Below are positions 1-9,401 of a DNA stretch of 64,000 nt, piece by piece. Within the stretch, counting starts at the first letter, position 1, and every line of letters begins with the position of its first letter. The position numbers and the translations under genes are program-made. The notes under the pieces are model-generated. The model had not been told where the DNA came from. It made no database searches and saw nothing but the letters and a program-made list of their open reading frames with translations. The DNA comes from Rhizobium rhododendri (GTDB lineage Bacteria > Pseudomonadota > Alphaproteobacteria > Rhizobiales > Rhizobiaceae), in contig NZ_CP117267.1 of NCBI RefSeq assembly GCF_007000325.2, forward strand, positions 1,984,001 through 2,048,000, written 5' to 3'.

Positions 1-98
1 CTATAAGCCGCTTCTAGCCTTTTGAGATGCAGAGCGCGCGCCCGGCCGGTGGACACACCTGGCTGGTTTTTGGCGCACGCAGAAAATGGATAGAGATC

Positions 99-3000
99 AT
101 GCCGAAGCGCGAAGACATTAAATCGATCCTCATCATCGGCGCGGGGCCGATTGTCATCGGTCAGGCATGCGAATTCGACTATTCAGGCACCCAGGCCTGC
201 AAGGCACTGAAAGAGGAAGGCTACCGCGTCATCCTCGTCAACTCTAATCCGGCGACGATCATGACCGACCCGGATCTGGCCGACGCCACCTATGTCGAGC
301 CGATCACGCCTGAAGTCGTCGCCAAGATCATTGCCAAGGAGCGCCCCGACGCGCTGCTGCCGACCATGGGCGGCCAGACTGCGCTCAACACCGCGCTCTC
401 CCTGAAGAGAATGGGCGTCCTCGACCGCTACAATGTCGAGATGATCGGCGCCAAGCCGGCCGCCATCGACATGGCTGAAGACCGCGCCCTGTTCCGCGAA
501 GCCATGGCCCGCATCGGCCTCGAAACGCCGAAGTCGCTGCTCGCCAACGCCACCGACATCAAGGAACTTGATCGCAACCGCCACGAAGCAGCGCGCGACG
601 AGGTCAGGTCCAGGTTGAGCGGCGCCGAGCTGGACACAGCGCTTGACGACCTCGAAAACACCTGGAACCTCGGCGAAACGGACCGCAAGCAGCGCTACAT
701 GAGCCACGCCATGGCTCTGGCAGCCCAGGCGATCGACGTCGTCGGCTTGCCCGCCATCATCCGTCCGTCCTTCACCATGGGCGGCACCGGCGGCGGCATT
801 GCCTACAATCGCTCGGAATTCTTCGAGATCGTCGGCTCCGGCCTCGACGCCTCGCCGACCACGGAGGTGCTGATCGAGGAATCGGTGCTCGGCTGGAAGG
901 AGTATGAAATGGAAGTCGTCCGCGACAAGGCGGACAACTGCATCATCATCTGCTCCATCGAGAACATCGACCCGATGGGCGTCCACACCGGCGATAGCAT
1001 CACAGTCGCCCCGGCCCTGACGCTGACCGACAAAGAATACCAGATGATGCGCAACGCCTCGATCGCCGTGTTGCGCGAGATAGGCGTCGAGACCGGCGGC
1101 TCAAACGTGCAGTTCGCCGTCAACCCGGCCGATGGCCGCCTCGTCGTCATCGAGATGAATCCGCGCGTTTCGCGCTCATCGGCGCTGGCCTCCAAGGCGA
1201 CCGGCTTCCCGATTGCGCGCGTCGCCGCCAAGCTCGCGGTCGGCTACACGCTCGACGAACTCGACAACGACATCACCGGCGGCGCGACGCCTGCTTCGTT
1301 CGAACCGTCGATCGACTACGTCGTCACCAAGATCCCGCGCTTTGCCTTCGAGAAATTCCCGGGCGCCTCGCCAGTGCTGACGACAGCGATGAAGTCGGTC
1401 GGCGAAGTCATGGCCATCGGCCGGACCTTTGCCGAATCCCTGCAGAAGGCGCTTCGCGGCCTTGAAACCGGCCTCACCGGCCTCGACGAGATCGAGATCC
1501 CCGGCACCGAGGAAGGCGAAGGCAGCCGCAACGCCATTCGCGCAGCCATCGGCACGCCGACGCCGGACCGCCTGCGCATGGTGGCCCAGGCGCTGCGCAT
1601 GGGCATGAGCGCCGAAGAGGTGCACGAAGGCTGCAAGATCGACCCATGGTTCATCGCGCAACTCAAGGCCATCGTCGACATGGAAGCCCGTGTTCGCGAA
1701 CATGGCCTGCCGGACGATGCGGTCAATCTGCGCATGCTGAAGGCCATGGGCTTTTCCGACGCGCGCCTGGCGACCCTCACCAACAAGCGGCCGAAGGAAG
1801 TGGCCGAGAAGCGTAACGCCCTCAACGTGCGTCCGGTTTTCAAGCGGATCGACACTTGCGCTGCCGAATTCGCCTCGCCGACTGCCTACATGTATTCGAG
1901 CTACGAGACGCCCTTCGTCGGCGAAGCGCGCTCCGAAGCCAATGTGACGTCGGCCAGAAAGGTCGTCATCCTCGGCGGCGGTCCGAACCGCATAGGCCAG
2001 GGTATCGAGTTCGACTATTGCTGCTGCCACGCCGCCTTCGCGCTGCAGGATGCCGGCTATGAAGCGATCATGATCAACTGCAACCCTGAAACCGTGTCGA
2101 CCGACTACGACACCTCGAACCGCCTCTATTTCGAGCCGCTGACGGCCGAGGACGTGATCGAGATCCTGCGCGCCGAGCAGGAAAGCGGCGAAGTCGTCGG
2201 CGTCATCGTCCAGTTCGGCGGACAGACTCCGCTGAAGCTGGCCGAAGCGCTGGAAAAGAACGGCATCCCGATCCTCGGCACCGCGCCAGATATGATCGAT
2301 CTCGCCGAAGACCGCGACCGGTTCCAGAAGCTGCTGATGAAGCTCGACCTCAACCAGCCCAACAACGGCATCGCTTATTCGGTCGAACAGGCTCGCGTCG
2401 TCGCTTCGGAAATCGGCTTCCCGCTGGTGGTCCGCCCATCCTACGTGCTCGGCGGCCGGGCGATGCAGATCATCCACTCGGAATCGATGCTGCAGAGCTA
2501 CCTGCTTGATACCGTCCCCGGCCTCGTGCCGGAAGATATCAAGCAGCGTTACCCGAACGACAAGACCGGCCAGATCAACACGCTGCTCAGCAAGAACCCG
2601 CTGCTGTTCGACAGCTACCTGTCGAATGCCATCGAGATCGACGTTGATTGCCTGGCCGATGGCGAGAACGCCTTCATCGCTGGTATCATGGAACACATCG
2701 AGGAAGCCGGCATCCACTCCGGCGACAGCGCCTGCTCTCTGCCGCCGCGCACGCTGTCCTCGGAGATGATCGACGAACTGGAACGCCAGACCAAGGCGAT
2801 GGCCAAGGCGCTGAATGTCGTCGGCCTGATGAACGTCCAGTACGCCATCAAGGACGACGTCGTCTACGTGCTCGAAGTCAATCCGCGCGCCTCGCGCACC
2901 GTGCCTTTCGTTGCCAAGGCGATTGGCGCGCCCATTGCCAAGATCGCTGCTCGCATCATGGCCGGCGAAAGCCTTGACGCAGCTTTTGCCGCCTACGGTG

Positions 3001-3584
3001 AAAAACCCGATCCGCGCAACCTCAAGCACATTGCCGTCAAGGAAGCCGTTTTCCCGTTCGCCCGCTTCCCCGGCGTCGACACGCTGCTCGGCCCTGAAAT
3101 GCGCTCGACCGGCGAAGTCATCGGCCTCGATACCGACTTCGCTCTCGCCTTCGCCAAGGCGCAGCTGGGCGCCGGCGTCGAACTGCCACGCGGCGGCACG
3201 GTTTTCGTGGCCGTGCGCGACGATGACAAGCCACGCGTCCTGCCGGCCATCCGCATGCTCGTCGAACAGGGCTTCAAGGTGATGGCAACCGGCGGCACGG
3301 CCCGCTTCCTCGCCGAACACGGCATCGCCACGACCAAGATCAACAAGGTGCTGGAAGGCCGCCCGCACATCGAGGACGCCATCCGCAACCGCCAGGTCCA
3401 GCTGGTGATCAACACGACGGACAGCAACAAGGCGATCTCGGACTCCAAATCGATCCGCCGCGCAACGCTGATGCAGAAGGTGCCCTACTACACGACCATG
3501 GCCGGCGCCGAAGCCGCCGCCATGGCGATCCAGGCCCTGAAAGCCGGCAATCTCGAAGTCCGGCCGCTGCAGAGCTATTTTTGA
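99..3584 (+). CDS. carB: Carbamoyl-phosphate synthase large subunit
   Basis: Makes carbamoyl phosphate from bicarbonate, ATP and glutamine-derived ammonia for arginine and pyrimidine synthesis; works with the small subunit CarA, which is not in the window. The 1161-residue product has the two homologous ATP-grasp halves (first starting [16 protein letters not shown], second [19 protein letters not shown]) and a C-terminal MGS-like allosteric domain ([17 protein letters not shown]). Length is normal for the family. The frame stays open upstream to 27, but the start at 99 ([14 protein letters not shown]) is the family start and follows a purine-rich AGAG stretch. Long open frames on the opposite strand here are codon-bias shadows. 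Confidence 0.97.
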   Translation: MPKREDIKSILIIGAGPIVIGQACEFDYSGTQACKALKEEGYRVILVNSNPATIMTDPDLADATYVEPITPEVVAKIIAKERPDALLPTMGGQTALNTALSLKRMGVLDRYNVEMIGAKPAAIDMAEDRALFREAMARIGLETPKSLLANATDIKELDRNRHEAARDEVRSRLSGAELDTALDDLENTWNLGETDRKQRYMSHAMALAAQAIDVVGLPAIIRPSFTMGGTGGGIAYNRSEFFEIVGSGLDASPTTEVLIEESVLGWKEYEMEVVRDKADNCIIICSIENIDPMGVHTGDSITVAPALTLTDKEYQMMRNASIAVLREIGVETGGSNVQFAVNPADGRLVVIEMNPRVSRSSALASKATGFPIARVAAKLAVGYTLDELDNDITGGATPASFEPSIDYVVTKIPRFAFEKFPGASPVLTTAMKSVGEVMAIGRTFAESLQKALRGLETGLTGLDEIEIPGTEEGEGSRNAIRAAIGTPTPDRLRMVAQALRMGMSAEEVHEGCKIDPWFIAQLKAIVDMEARVREHGLPDDAVNLRMLKAMGFSDARLATLTNKRPKEVAEKRNALNVRPVFKRIDTCAAEFASPTAYMYSSYETPFVGEARSEANVTSARKVVILGGGPNRIGQGIEFDYCCCHAAFALQDAGYEAIMINCNPETVSTDYDTSNRLYFEPLTAEDVIEILRAEQESGEVVGVIVQFGGQTPLKLAEALEKNGIPILGTAPDMIDLAEDRDRFQKLLMKLDLNQPNNGIAYSVEQARVVASEIGFPLVVRPSYVLGGRAMQIIHSESMLQSYLLDTVPGLVPEDIKQRYPNDKTGQINTLLSKNPLLFDSYLSNAIEIDVDCLADGENAFIAGIMEHIEEAGIHSGDSACSLPPRTLSSEMIDELERQTKAMAKALNVVGLMNVQYAIKDDVVYVLEVNPRASRTVPFVAKAIGAPIAKIAARIMAGESLDAAFAAYGEKPDPRNLKHIAVKEAVFPFARFPGVDTLLGPEMRSTGEVIGLDTDFALAFAKAQLGAGVELPRGGTVFVAVRDDDKPRVLPAIRMLVEQGFKVMATGGTARFLAEHGIATTKINKVLEGRPHIEDAIRNRQVQLVINTTDSNKAISDSKSIRRATLMQKVPYYTTMAGAEAAAMAIQALKAGNLEVRPLQSYF

Positions 3585-3656
3585 TCGGCAAAATCTACCA
3601 TTAGTTGCATTCTCCTTGAAGGCGCGCTAGCGTGGCCAGTCTTCAGGGGGAATTCA

Positions 3657-4846
3657 ATGTCGAAGAATATTGTTATCCTTTTTGACGGTACCTCGAACGA
3701 GATATCGAACGACCGTACGAACATTCTGCGCTTGTTCGGCACACTCGAGCATTCAGCACGCCAGATCGTCCGGTACGACCCCGGCGTTGGCACCTTCGGA
3801 GCCGACGACAGCTGGTCCCGCTGTGGCGTGGAACAGTCGAGGTCTGGGGCTTGGCAACGGGTTGGGGTCTGGATCAGAATGTCAAGGAAGCCTACCGCTT
3901 CCTCGTCGAGAACTATGATGCGGGACCAGTCGAGGATGGCCAGAATGTTGACCGGGACCGGATCTTTATCTTCGGGTTCAGCCGTGGCGCCTACACCGCC
4001 CGCGTTCTTGCCGGCTTCCTTCACGCCTTCGGATTGACGAGCAAATACAACCTCAACCTCATCGACTATGCATACAGGACCTACAAAAGCGTCAACGCCG
4101 ACGGCGATGCCGCGGCGGTGGACGGAACATCGCGCTTCGCCAAAATGCGCCTGTATGAGAAAACACTCGTCAACGACCACCCGCCGATCAAGCTCCTCGG
4201 TCTTTTCGAAACGGTAGCGTCGCTGCTTGAAGTTGGCCACGGCCGTCTGCAGATGAAAACGCATCCCTTCACGGACGCTAATCCCAGCGTCGAATGGGTG
4301 CGGCAAGCGCTGGCGATCGATGAGAAGCGAACGATGTATCGGCCGGAGTACTGGAAACCCGACCAAGACTATCACGCCCGTCACTCTGCTACCGCGAAGT
4401 CGAAGCAGAATTTCATGGAAGTCTGGTTTGCGGGCGTACATTGCGATGTCGGCGGCGGCTATCCCGAAACGGAGAGTGCTCAGATCAAGATACCCCTCGA
4501 CTGGATGATCCGGGAGACGGAACCAACCGGGCTCCATTACCGGCACGAAGTCATAGACCGGATCGTTCTCGGCAAAGATCCGGAGATGCCAAGATATCAA
4601 CCTCTTTCACCGACCGGGCCGCTGCACAATTCGATGAATGCCGCGTGGCGTATCCTGGAGTGGATACCGAGGGAGATTCCACGATCCTCGTTGCGAAAGG
4701 CACACGCTCACGGCATGTATATTCCCCGCAGCGATCCACGTCTGATCCCCGCAGGCGCGCTCCTGCACGAATCCGTCAGGACAAGGCTAGAGACGGGTGA
4801 CTACAAACCGCAAAACCTGCCGCGCACCCATCACTATGTGCCCTGA
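3657..4846 (+). pseudogene. DUF2235 (Tle1-like alpha/beta hydrolase) gene with a -1 frameshift
   Basis: The first part (from 3657, SD AGGGGGAATTC) encodes SKNIVILFDGTSNE...VRYDPGVGTFGADDSWSR, the usual N-terminus of DUF2235 proteins. The frame is lost at about 3821. Reading on in the -1 frame from 3821 gives LWRGTVEVWGLATGWGLDQN and then the rest of the domain, including the GFSRGA nucleophile elbow, to the stop at 4846. The join is exact if one C is missing from the CCCGC|CTG context. Rejoined, the protein would be about 396 residues. The DUF2235 family includes type VI secretion phospholipase effectors and housekeeping hydrolases; no T6SS genes are nearby. It could be a real inactivation or a base-call error. 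It ends 4 bp from the convergent UdgX gene. Confidence 0.85.
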
Positions 4847-4850
4847 GAAC

Positions 4851-6374
4851 TCAAGATGCGCCCTCCGCCTGCCCTACGAGACGGCTTATGGAACGAATTT
4901 CCGCTTGAAACCGCGCCAGTTCCTCGGCCTTGCGCCCCGCGTCGGGAATGCGCAGCAGATAGGACGGATGGACGGTGACAAACAGGTTGCTGCCATCTGC
5001 CAGCGGAACCGGACGGCCCCTCATATCCTCGAGCCTCTCCCGGCTGTCGGTTAGTGCGAACAGCGCCGTAGCGCCGAGTGCCACGGTCAGTTTCGGGCGG
5101 ATCAGGGCCCGTTCTCCATCCAGCCACCAGCGGCAGTGGCGGACCTCGCCCATCGTCGGCTTCTGGTGGATGCGCCGCTTGCCCCGCAGTTCGTATTTGA
5201 AATGCTTGACGGCATTGGTCACGTAGAGCGTCGTCCGGTCTATGCCGGCATCGTCGATCGCCTGATTGAAGACCTTGCCGGCCGGACCAACGAACGGGCG
5301 GCCTGCAAGATCCTCGTGATCGCCCGGCTGCTCGCCAACCACCATCACCGATGCGTCGACAGGCCCCTCACCGAACACCGTTTGCGTGGCGTGGCAGTGC
5401 AACTCGCAGCGGGTGCATTGGCGGGCCGCCTCCCGCAGCCCTTCCATGCTGCCCGCTTGCGCCGCCGATACGGGCATTTGCTCGGCAGCTGCGGCCGCCT
5501 GCAGCCTCTGGTGAAACGGCAGCGGCTCGGTTGCCGCGCGCCTTGCCATCGCCAGCACGCTGGCCTCGGCGCCGGCGATAAGACCGGGAATGAGATCGGC
5601 CTCCGGCAGGTTTTTCCAATATTTTTTCGGCATCTCGGCCTGCATGGCCTTCACCTTCAATCGTGCAGGATTGAAAATATTGCTGAAATAGGTGCGCCAC
5701 AGCGTGTCCGCCTCGTCTGTCAGCGATGGTTTCTCAACCGGCAGATCGGAGATCGTCAATTGGGTGCCGTCCCAGGCGGCCGAGCCGCGCGGCGTGGCGA
5801 TCAGCCAGTCCATGTCGTTGAACCGGCGCTGGAAGAACGGTGCGCTGCGGGCGACGATATGGTGATCCGGTTCGAACCAGGCAACGAAGCGCCGCCGCGG
5901 CAATGCCAGCGCGCTATCCACCTCCTTGAAGCGCACAAAGGCGGTCATCTTGTGACAGTCCCGACGGACAGACTTCTGCAGCATCAGCGCCCGGTGAACA
6001 TCGACATCCGCGACCATGCCGAGCAGATGGCGGTCGCTGCAAAGACGAAACAGGATGCGGTAAAGCAGCGCAAAACGACCGGGATCGGAATGACAGATCA
6101 CGGCCTCCGCCAGGCTGATGAAGGCCGGAGGCACGGAAACGGGTGATGAGCCTGCAGGCCTGACGCCCGCCTCGCAACCTGATGGACGCTCCGTCGGCTC
6201 CAGCAACAGGCGCTCGCCAGCAGTGCCAAACAGGTCTCCGCCCAACGTGGCCTCGTGCCAGTCGATGGCCTCAGGCAACACACCTTCCGCAAGCAGCCGC
6301 CGCGCCACGTCGCGCCATTCGGCCAAGTCACCCCTACCCTTCAGCGTTACGCGACGCATCGCTGCCGAACCCAT
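4851..6374 (-). CDS. DUF4130 (TIGR03915-type) domain fused to UdgX-type uracil-DNA glycosylase
   Basis: 507 residues. Residues about 5-280 match the DUF4130/TIGR03915 'probable DNA metabolism protein' family, which always accompanies the radical SAM family encoded just upstream. Residues about 310-500 form a family-4-like UDG domain: cysteines at 320, 323, 327 and 414 as likely 4Fe-4S ligands, motif A GEQPGDHEDLAGRPFVGPAG (347-366), the R-loop KRRIH (399-403) diagnostic of UdgX, and motif B VTVHPSYLLR. In mycobacterial UdgX the His of KRRIH bonds covalently to the abasic site after uracil excision; H403 is the equivalent. The start at 6374 overlaps the upstream stop as TGATG, indicating translational coupling; an internal ATG at 6359 (MRRVTLKG) is an alternative. 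Function of the fusion is inferred, not known. Confidence 0.9.
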   Translation of the reverse strand: MGSAAMRRVTLKGRGDLAEWRDVARRLLAEGVLPEAIDWHEATLGGDLFGTAGERLLLEPTERPSGCEAGVRPAGSSPVSVPPAFISLAEAVICHSDPGRFALLYRILFRLCSDRHLLGMVADVDVHRALMLQKSVRRDCHKMTAFVRFKEVDSALALPRRRFVAWFEPDHHIVARSAPFFQRRFNDMDWLIATPRGSAAWDGTQLTISDLPVEKPSLTDEADTLWRTYFSNIFNPARLKVKAMQAEMPKKYWKNLPEADLIPGLIAGAEASVLAMARRAATEPLPFHQRLQAAAAAEQMPVSAAQAGSMEGLREAARQCTRCELHCHATQTVFGEGPVDASVMVVGEQPGDHEDLAGRPFVGPAGKVFNQAIDDAGIDRTTLYVTNAVKHFKYELRGKRRIHQKPTMGEVRHCRWWLDGERALIRPKLTVALGATALFALTDSRERLEDMRGRPVPLADGSNLFVTVHPSYLLRIPDAGRKAEELARFQAEIRSISRLVGQAEGAS

Positions 6375-7606
6375 CAGAGCAGCGTCAACTGTACCGGCTT
6401 GGGCGCGAACATCGCACGAAGATCCTGCCGGTCGGCCAGCTTTCGCGGGCTCCAGCCCTCGGCAACGATGAAGGCCTGCACCTTCTTCACGGACACTCCG
6501 AGGCGCGCGAGGTCCTCGATCCGAAGCCGGCAAAAACGACGGGCCGACAGAATGGCCTTGACCGTCTTCGTGCCGAGCCCCGGCACGCGCAGCAGCGTCT
6601 CGCGCTCAGCGGAGTTAATGTCGACCGGGAATGCGTTTCGGTTGCCAAGCGCCCAGGCCAGTTTCGGATCGAGATCGAGATCCAGCATGCCGCCCGCCTG
6701 TTGGCCAGTAATCTCGGCGATCCCAAAGCCGTAAAATCGATACAGCCAGTCCGCCTGGTAAAGGCGATGCTCGCGCATCAGCGGCGGCTTGATCAGCGGC
6801 AGGTTCTTTGACGAATCAGGGATCGGGCTGAATGCCGAATAGTAGACCCGCCTCATCCCGTAGCTGCCGTAAAGCCGTGCGCTGGTCCCGAGAATGGTTG
6901 CATCGTTCGCATCGTCGGCGCCGACTATCATCTGGGTGCTCTGGCCGGCCGGTGCGAAGCGCTTGCGCTTTTTGCTCTGCAACGTCGGATCGCTGGCCTC
7001 CTCGATCTTTAGCCGCAGCGCACCCATCGCCTGGCGGATGCCGGCTGGCTTCTTTTCCGGCGCCAGACGGGTGATACCGACATCGGTCGGAAGCTCGATG
7101 TTGAGAGACAGGCGGTCGGCATAAAGCCCCGCCTCCTCGATCAGCTTCGGCGACGCCTCCGGAATGGATTTCAGATGGATGTAGCCCCGGAAATTATGCG
7201 TAGTCCGCAGCTCACGTGCGATCCGGACCATCTCTTCCATCGTGTGGTCGGAGGAGCGGATGATGCCGGAGGACAGGAACAGGCCCTCGATGTAATTGCG
7301 CCGGTAGAATTCCATCGTCAGCCAGACGACCTCCTCGACCGTAAACCGGGCTCTCTCGACGTTGCTTGAAGATCGGTTGACGCAATAGGCGCAGTCATAG
7401 ATGCAAAAGTTGGTCATCAGGATTTTCAGAAGCGAAATGCATCTTCCGTCCGGCGCATAGGAATGGCAGATGCCGGAGCCTTCCGTTGACCCCAATCCGC
7501 CGGACTTCGCCGAACTGCGCGTCGAGGTACCGCTGGAGGCACAGGACGCATCATACTTGGCGGCATCGGAAAGAATGGCTAGACGATCGTTCAGCGACTT
7601 TTTCAT
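6374..7606 (-). CDS. Radical SAM protein paired with UdgX (TIGR03916 type, putative DNA repair)
   Basis: 410 residues. The radical SAM cluster motif is NFCIYDCAYC with Cys at 68, 72 and 75. The C-terminus has a helix-hairpin-helix DNA-binding element (LLRVPGLGTKTVKAILSARR). The family is described as a putative DNA modification/repair radical SAM protein found only beside a DUF4130 partner, often fused to a UDG domain, exactly as here. The substrate is unknown; spore photoproduct lyase is a distant analogue. Start chosen at 7606 (MKKSLNDRLAILSDAAKYDA), the family start. An in-frame ATG at 7642 would place the LexA box inside the coding sequence. First gene of a two-gene operon with the UdgX fusion. 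Confidence 0.9.
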   Translation of the reverse strand: MKKSLNDRLAILSDAAKYDASCASSGTSTRSSAKSGGLGSTEGSGICHSYAPDGRCISLLKILMTNFCIYDCAYCVNRSSSNVERARFTVEEVVWLTMEFYRRNYIEGLFLSSGIIRSSDHTMEEMVRIARELRTTHNFRGYIHLKSIPEASPKLIEEAGLYADRLSLNIELPTDVGITRLAPEKKPAGIRQAMGALRLKIEEASDPTLQSKKRKRFAPAGQSTQMIVGADDANDATILGTSARLYGSYGMRRVYYSAFSPIPDSSKNLPLIKPPLMREHRLYQADWLYRFYGFGIAEITGQQAGGMLDLDLDPKLAWALGNRNAFPVDINSAERETLLRVPGLGTKTVKAILSARRFCRLRIEDLARLGVSVKKVQAFIVAEGWSPRKLADRQDLRAMFAPKPVQLTLL

Positions 7607-7611
7607 ATCAT

Positions 7612-7626
7612 GTTCACTATATGTTC
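7612..7626 (-). promoter_or_regulatory. LexA (SOS) box, GTTC-N7-GTTC
   Basis: The plus strand reads GTTCACTATATGTTC, a perfect match to the alphaproteobacterial LexA operator GTTC-N7-GTTC. It lies 5 bp upstream of the radical SAM start codon, so a bound repressor would cover the start region. Two 4-bp blocks at fixed spacing can occur by chance about once per 65 kb on each strand, but the position directly before a DNA-repair operon argues that it is real. Confidence 0.75.
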
Positions 7627-7748
7627 TATCGCTAATCGTCAAGACGGACCGCTTCGGAATGTCGGTAAAATAAGCAGGCTAACGAAAAGAACCACATGCA
7701 CTTGCACCGTTGCGGTGCGAATTCTCTGGAAATTGGCGGTCGTATTCT

Positions 7749-7756
7749 GTTATAAG
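7749..7756 (+). promoter_or_regulatory. Extended -10 promoter element for greA
   Basis: TGTTATAAG has the TG-n-TATAAt form of an extended -10 element and lies about 100 bp before the greA start. No convincing -35 hexamer was seen at 16-18 bp spacing. A transcript from here would carry the hairpin at 7781-7805. Confidence 0.4.
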
Positions 7757-7780
7757 TGCCCCATATAGCGGCTATTGCAC

Positions 7781-7817
7781 GGTTCCGAAGTTTTCCTTCG
7801 GGACCTGTTTTCTTTTG
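7781..7817 (+). terminator. Terminator-like hairpin in the greA leader
   Basis: GGTTCCGAAG, a 5-nt loop TTTTC, then CTTCGGGACC pair over 10 bp with one G-U, followed by TGTTTTCTTTTG. This has the layout of an intrinsic terminator and ends about 38 bp before the greA start, so it may attenuate greA transcription or release a short leader RNA. Confidence 0.55.
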
Positions 7818-7854
7818 TGTCGGCAGCTACGACATAGGACTGAAGGACAGAGAC

Positions 7855-8331
7855 ATGGTTGACAAGGTACCGATGACGCAGAGCGGCTTCGCCAATTTGC
7901 AGGAAGAACTGCGCTGGCGCCAGCAGCAGGAACGGCCGCGGATCATCGAGGCAATTTCCGAGGCTCGCGCCCACGGCGATCTGTCGGAAAATGCGGAGTA
8001 TCATGCTGCCAAGGAAGCCCAGAGCCACAACGAAGGTCGCATCGGCGAAGTCGAGGATCTTGTGGCCCGTGCCGAAGTCATCGACCTGTCGAAAATGTCC
8101 GGCACCACAGTCAAGTTTGGCGCCCGCGTCAAACTGGTTGATGAGGACACCGAGGAACAGAAGACCTACCAGATCGTCGGCGACCAGGAAGCCGACGTAA
8201 AGGCCGGCCGCATCTCCATATCTTCGCCTATCGCACGTGCGCTGATCGGCAAGGAAGTCGGCGATTCCATCGAGGTCAATGCCCCCGGCGGTTCCAAGGC
8301 CTACGAAATCCTCTCCATCACCTGGGGCTGA
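7855..8331 (+). CDS. greA: Transcription elongation factor GreA
   Basis: Stimulates transcript cleavage by backtracked RNA polymerase. The 158-residue product shows the N-terminal coiled coil with the acidic tip region ([23 protein letters not shown]) and the C-terminal FKBP-like domain ([20 protein letters not shown] ending). The start at 7855 ([19 protein letters not shown]) follows AAGGACAG at good distance. It is the first gene of a pair with lpcC, whose GTG start lies 5 bp after the greA stop. Confidence 0.96.
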   Translation: MVDKVPMTQSGFANLQEELRWRQQQERPRIIEAISEARAHGDLSENAEYHAAKEAQSHNEGRIGEVEDLVARAEVIDLSKMSGTTVKFGARVKLVDEDTEEQKTYQIVGDQEADVKAGRISISSPIARALIGKEVGDSIEVNAPGGSKAYEILSITWG

Positions 8332-8336
8332 GCCCG

Positions 8337-9401
8337 GTGGCAGCGGACCTGCGCGAGACCGAGATCGTCGCGCCGAATTTCAAGCGGCGATTGTCGGGGG
8401 TCACCTCGACCATCGTGCAGCTCGTTCCCAAGCAGGTCGCGCTCGGCACCCGCATCGTAACGCTCGGCCCAGGCTTGCCGCCGCACCTGCCGAAACTCGG
8501 CTGGAGCCAGGTTCCGGGCCTCTGGGTCCGGCCACGCCGCTACGAGGTTCGCGTCTGGCATGCCCGCCGCAACAATGAAATGCTGTTTGGCCTCCTGTTG
8601 CGGGCTGTGTTGCGCATGCCGATCAAGCTGCTGTTCACATCGGCAGCGCAACGGCGCCATTCGGCTTACACGCGTTTTCTGATTCGCCGCATGCACGCCG
8701 TCATCGCCACCAGCACCCGTTCCGGCAGCTTCCTGCAGGTGCCCCACACTGTCATCCAGCACGGTGTCGATCTAAACCTGTTCCATCCGCCGGAAGGGCC
8801 GGCCGACCGCATGGCCGCGACGGACCTCCCCGGCCGATACCTGATCGGCTGCTTCGGCCGCGTGCGTCACCAGAAAGGCACGGATCTTTTCGTTCAGGCA
8901 ATGATCGAGCTGCTGCCCAACCATCCCGATTGGACGGCGATCGTCTGTGGCCGTGTGACACCGGAGCATAAGGTATTTGCCGACGGTTTGACCAAGGCCG
9001 TCGCTGACGCCGGCCTGTCGGATCGCATCCGCTTCATGGGAGAAGTCAACGACATCCGCCCCTGGTATCGCCGCGCAACGCTCTACGTGGCGCCTTCGCG
9101 CAATGAGGGTTTCGGCCTGACGCCGCTGGAAGCCATGGCCTCGCAGACGGCGGTCGTCGCCTCCGATGCCGGTGCCTACGCCGAGATGATCGTGCCGGGC
9201 GAGACCGGCATGGTCGTTCCGGCCGGCGACGGCCCTGCCCTCACGGCAGCCATCGAAACCTATCTGGCCGATCCCGACGAGGCCCGCCGCCAGGGCCAGA
9301 ACGCTGTCGTCCATGTTCGCAGCAATTTTGCGCTGGAAAAGGAAGCCACCGCTATCGCCGCCGTCTATGCAGGCCTGCTGGGCGAAAAGCGGTCGTTATA
9401 G
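8337..9401 (+). CDS. lpcC: LPS core mannosyltransferase (LpcC/LpsB family, GT4)
   Basis: 354-residue GT-B glycosyltransferase. It begins LRETEIVAPNFKRRLSGVTS, typical of the rhizobial LpcC/LpsB enzymes that add mannose to the inner Kdo during LPS-core assembly on the cytoplasmic face of the inner membrane. C-terminal donor-site signature: GCFGRVRHQKGTDLF and PSRNEGFGLTPLEAMASQTAV (E-x7-E). GTG start 5 bp after greA, so probably co-transcribed. The greA-lpcC linkage matches what I recall from Sinorhizobium and Rhizobium. Its 3' end overlaps the convergent gene by 37 bp. Confidence 0.9.
   Translation: MAADLRETEIVAPNFKRRLSGVTSTIVQLVPKQVALGTRIVTLGPGLPPHLPKLGWSQVPGLWVRPRRYEVRVWHARRNNEMLFGLLLRAVLRMPIKLLFTSAAQRRHSAYTRFLIRRMHAVIATSTRSGSFLQVPHTVIQHGVDLNLFHPPEGPADRMAATDLPGRYLIGCFGRVRHQKGTDLFVQAMIELLPNHPDWTAIVCGRVTPEHKVFADGLTKAVADAGLSDRIRFMGEVNDIRPWYRRATLYVAPSRNEGFGLTPLEAMASQTAVVASDAGAYAEMIVPGETGMVVPAGDGPALTAAIETYLADPDEARRQGQNAVVHVRSNFALEKEATAIAAVYAGLLGEKRSL

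Noticed and set aside
1176..3368. Long open frame antisense to carB (also several similar ones antisense to other genes)
   Set aside because: Composition follows the codon bias of the sense gene; no SD, no recognisable protein. The same applies to long antisense frames at 5136-6146, 52706-54139, 55658-58114 and 59175-61181.
3815..3860. Programmed -1 frameshift in the DUF2235 gene
   Set aside because: No slippery heptamer and no downstream pseudoknot seen; a simple one-base loss explains the data.
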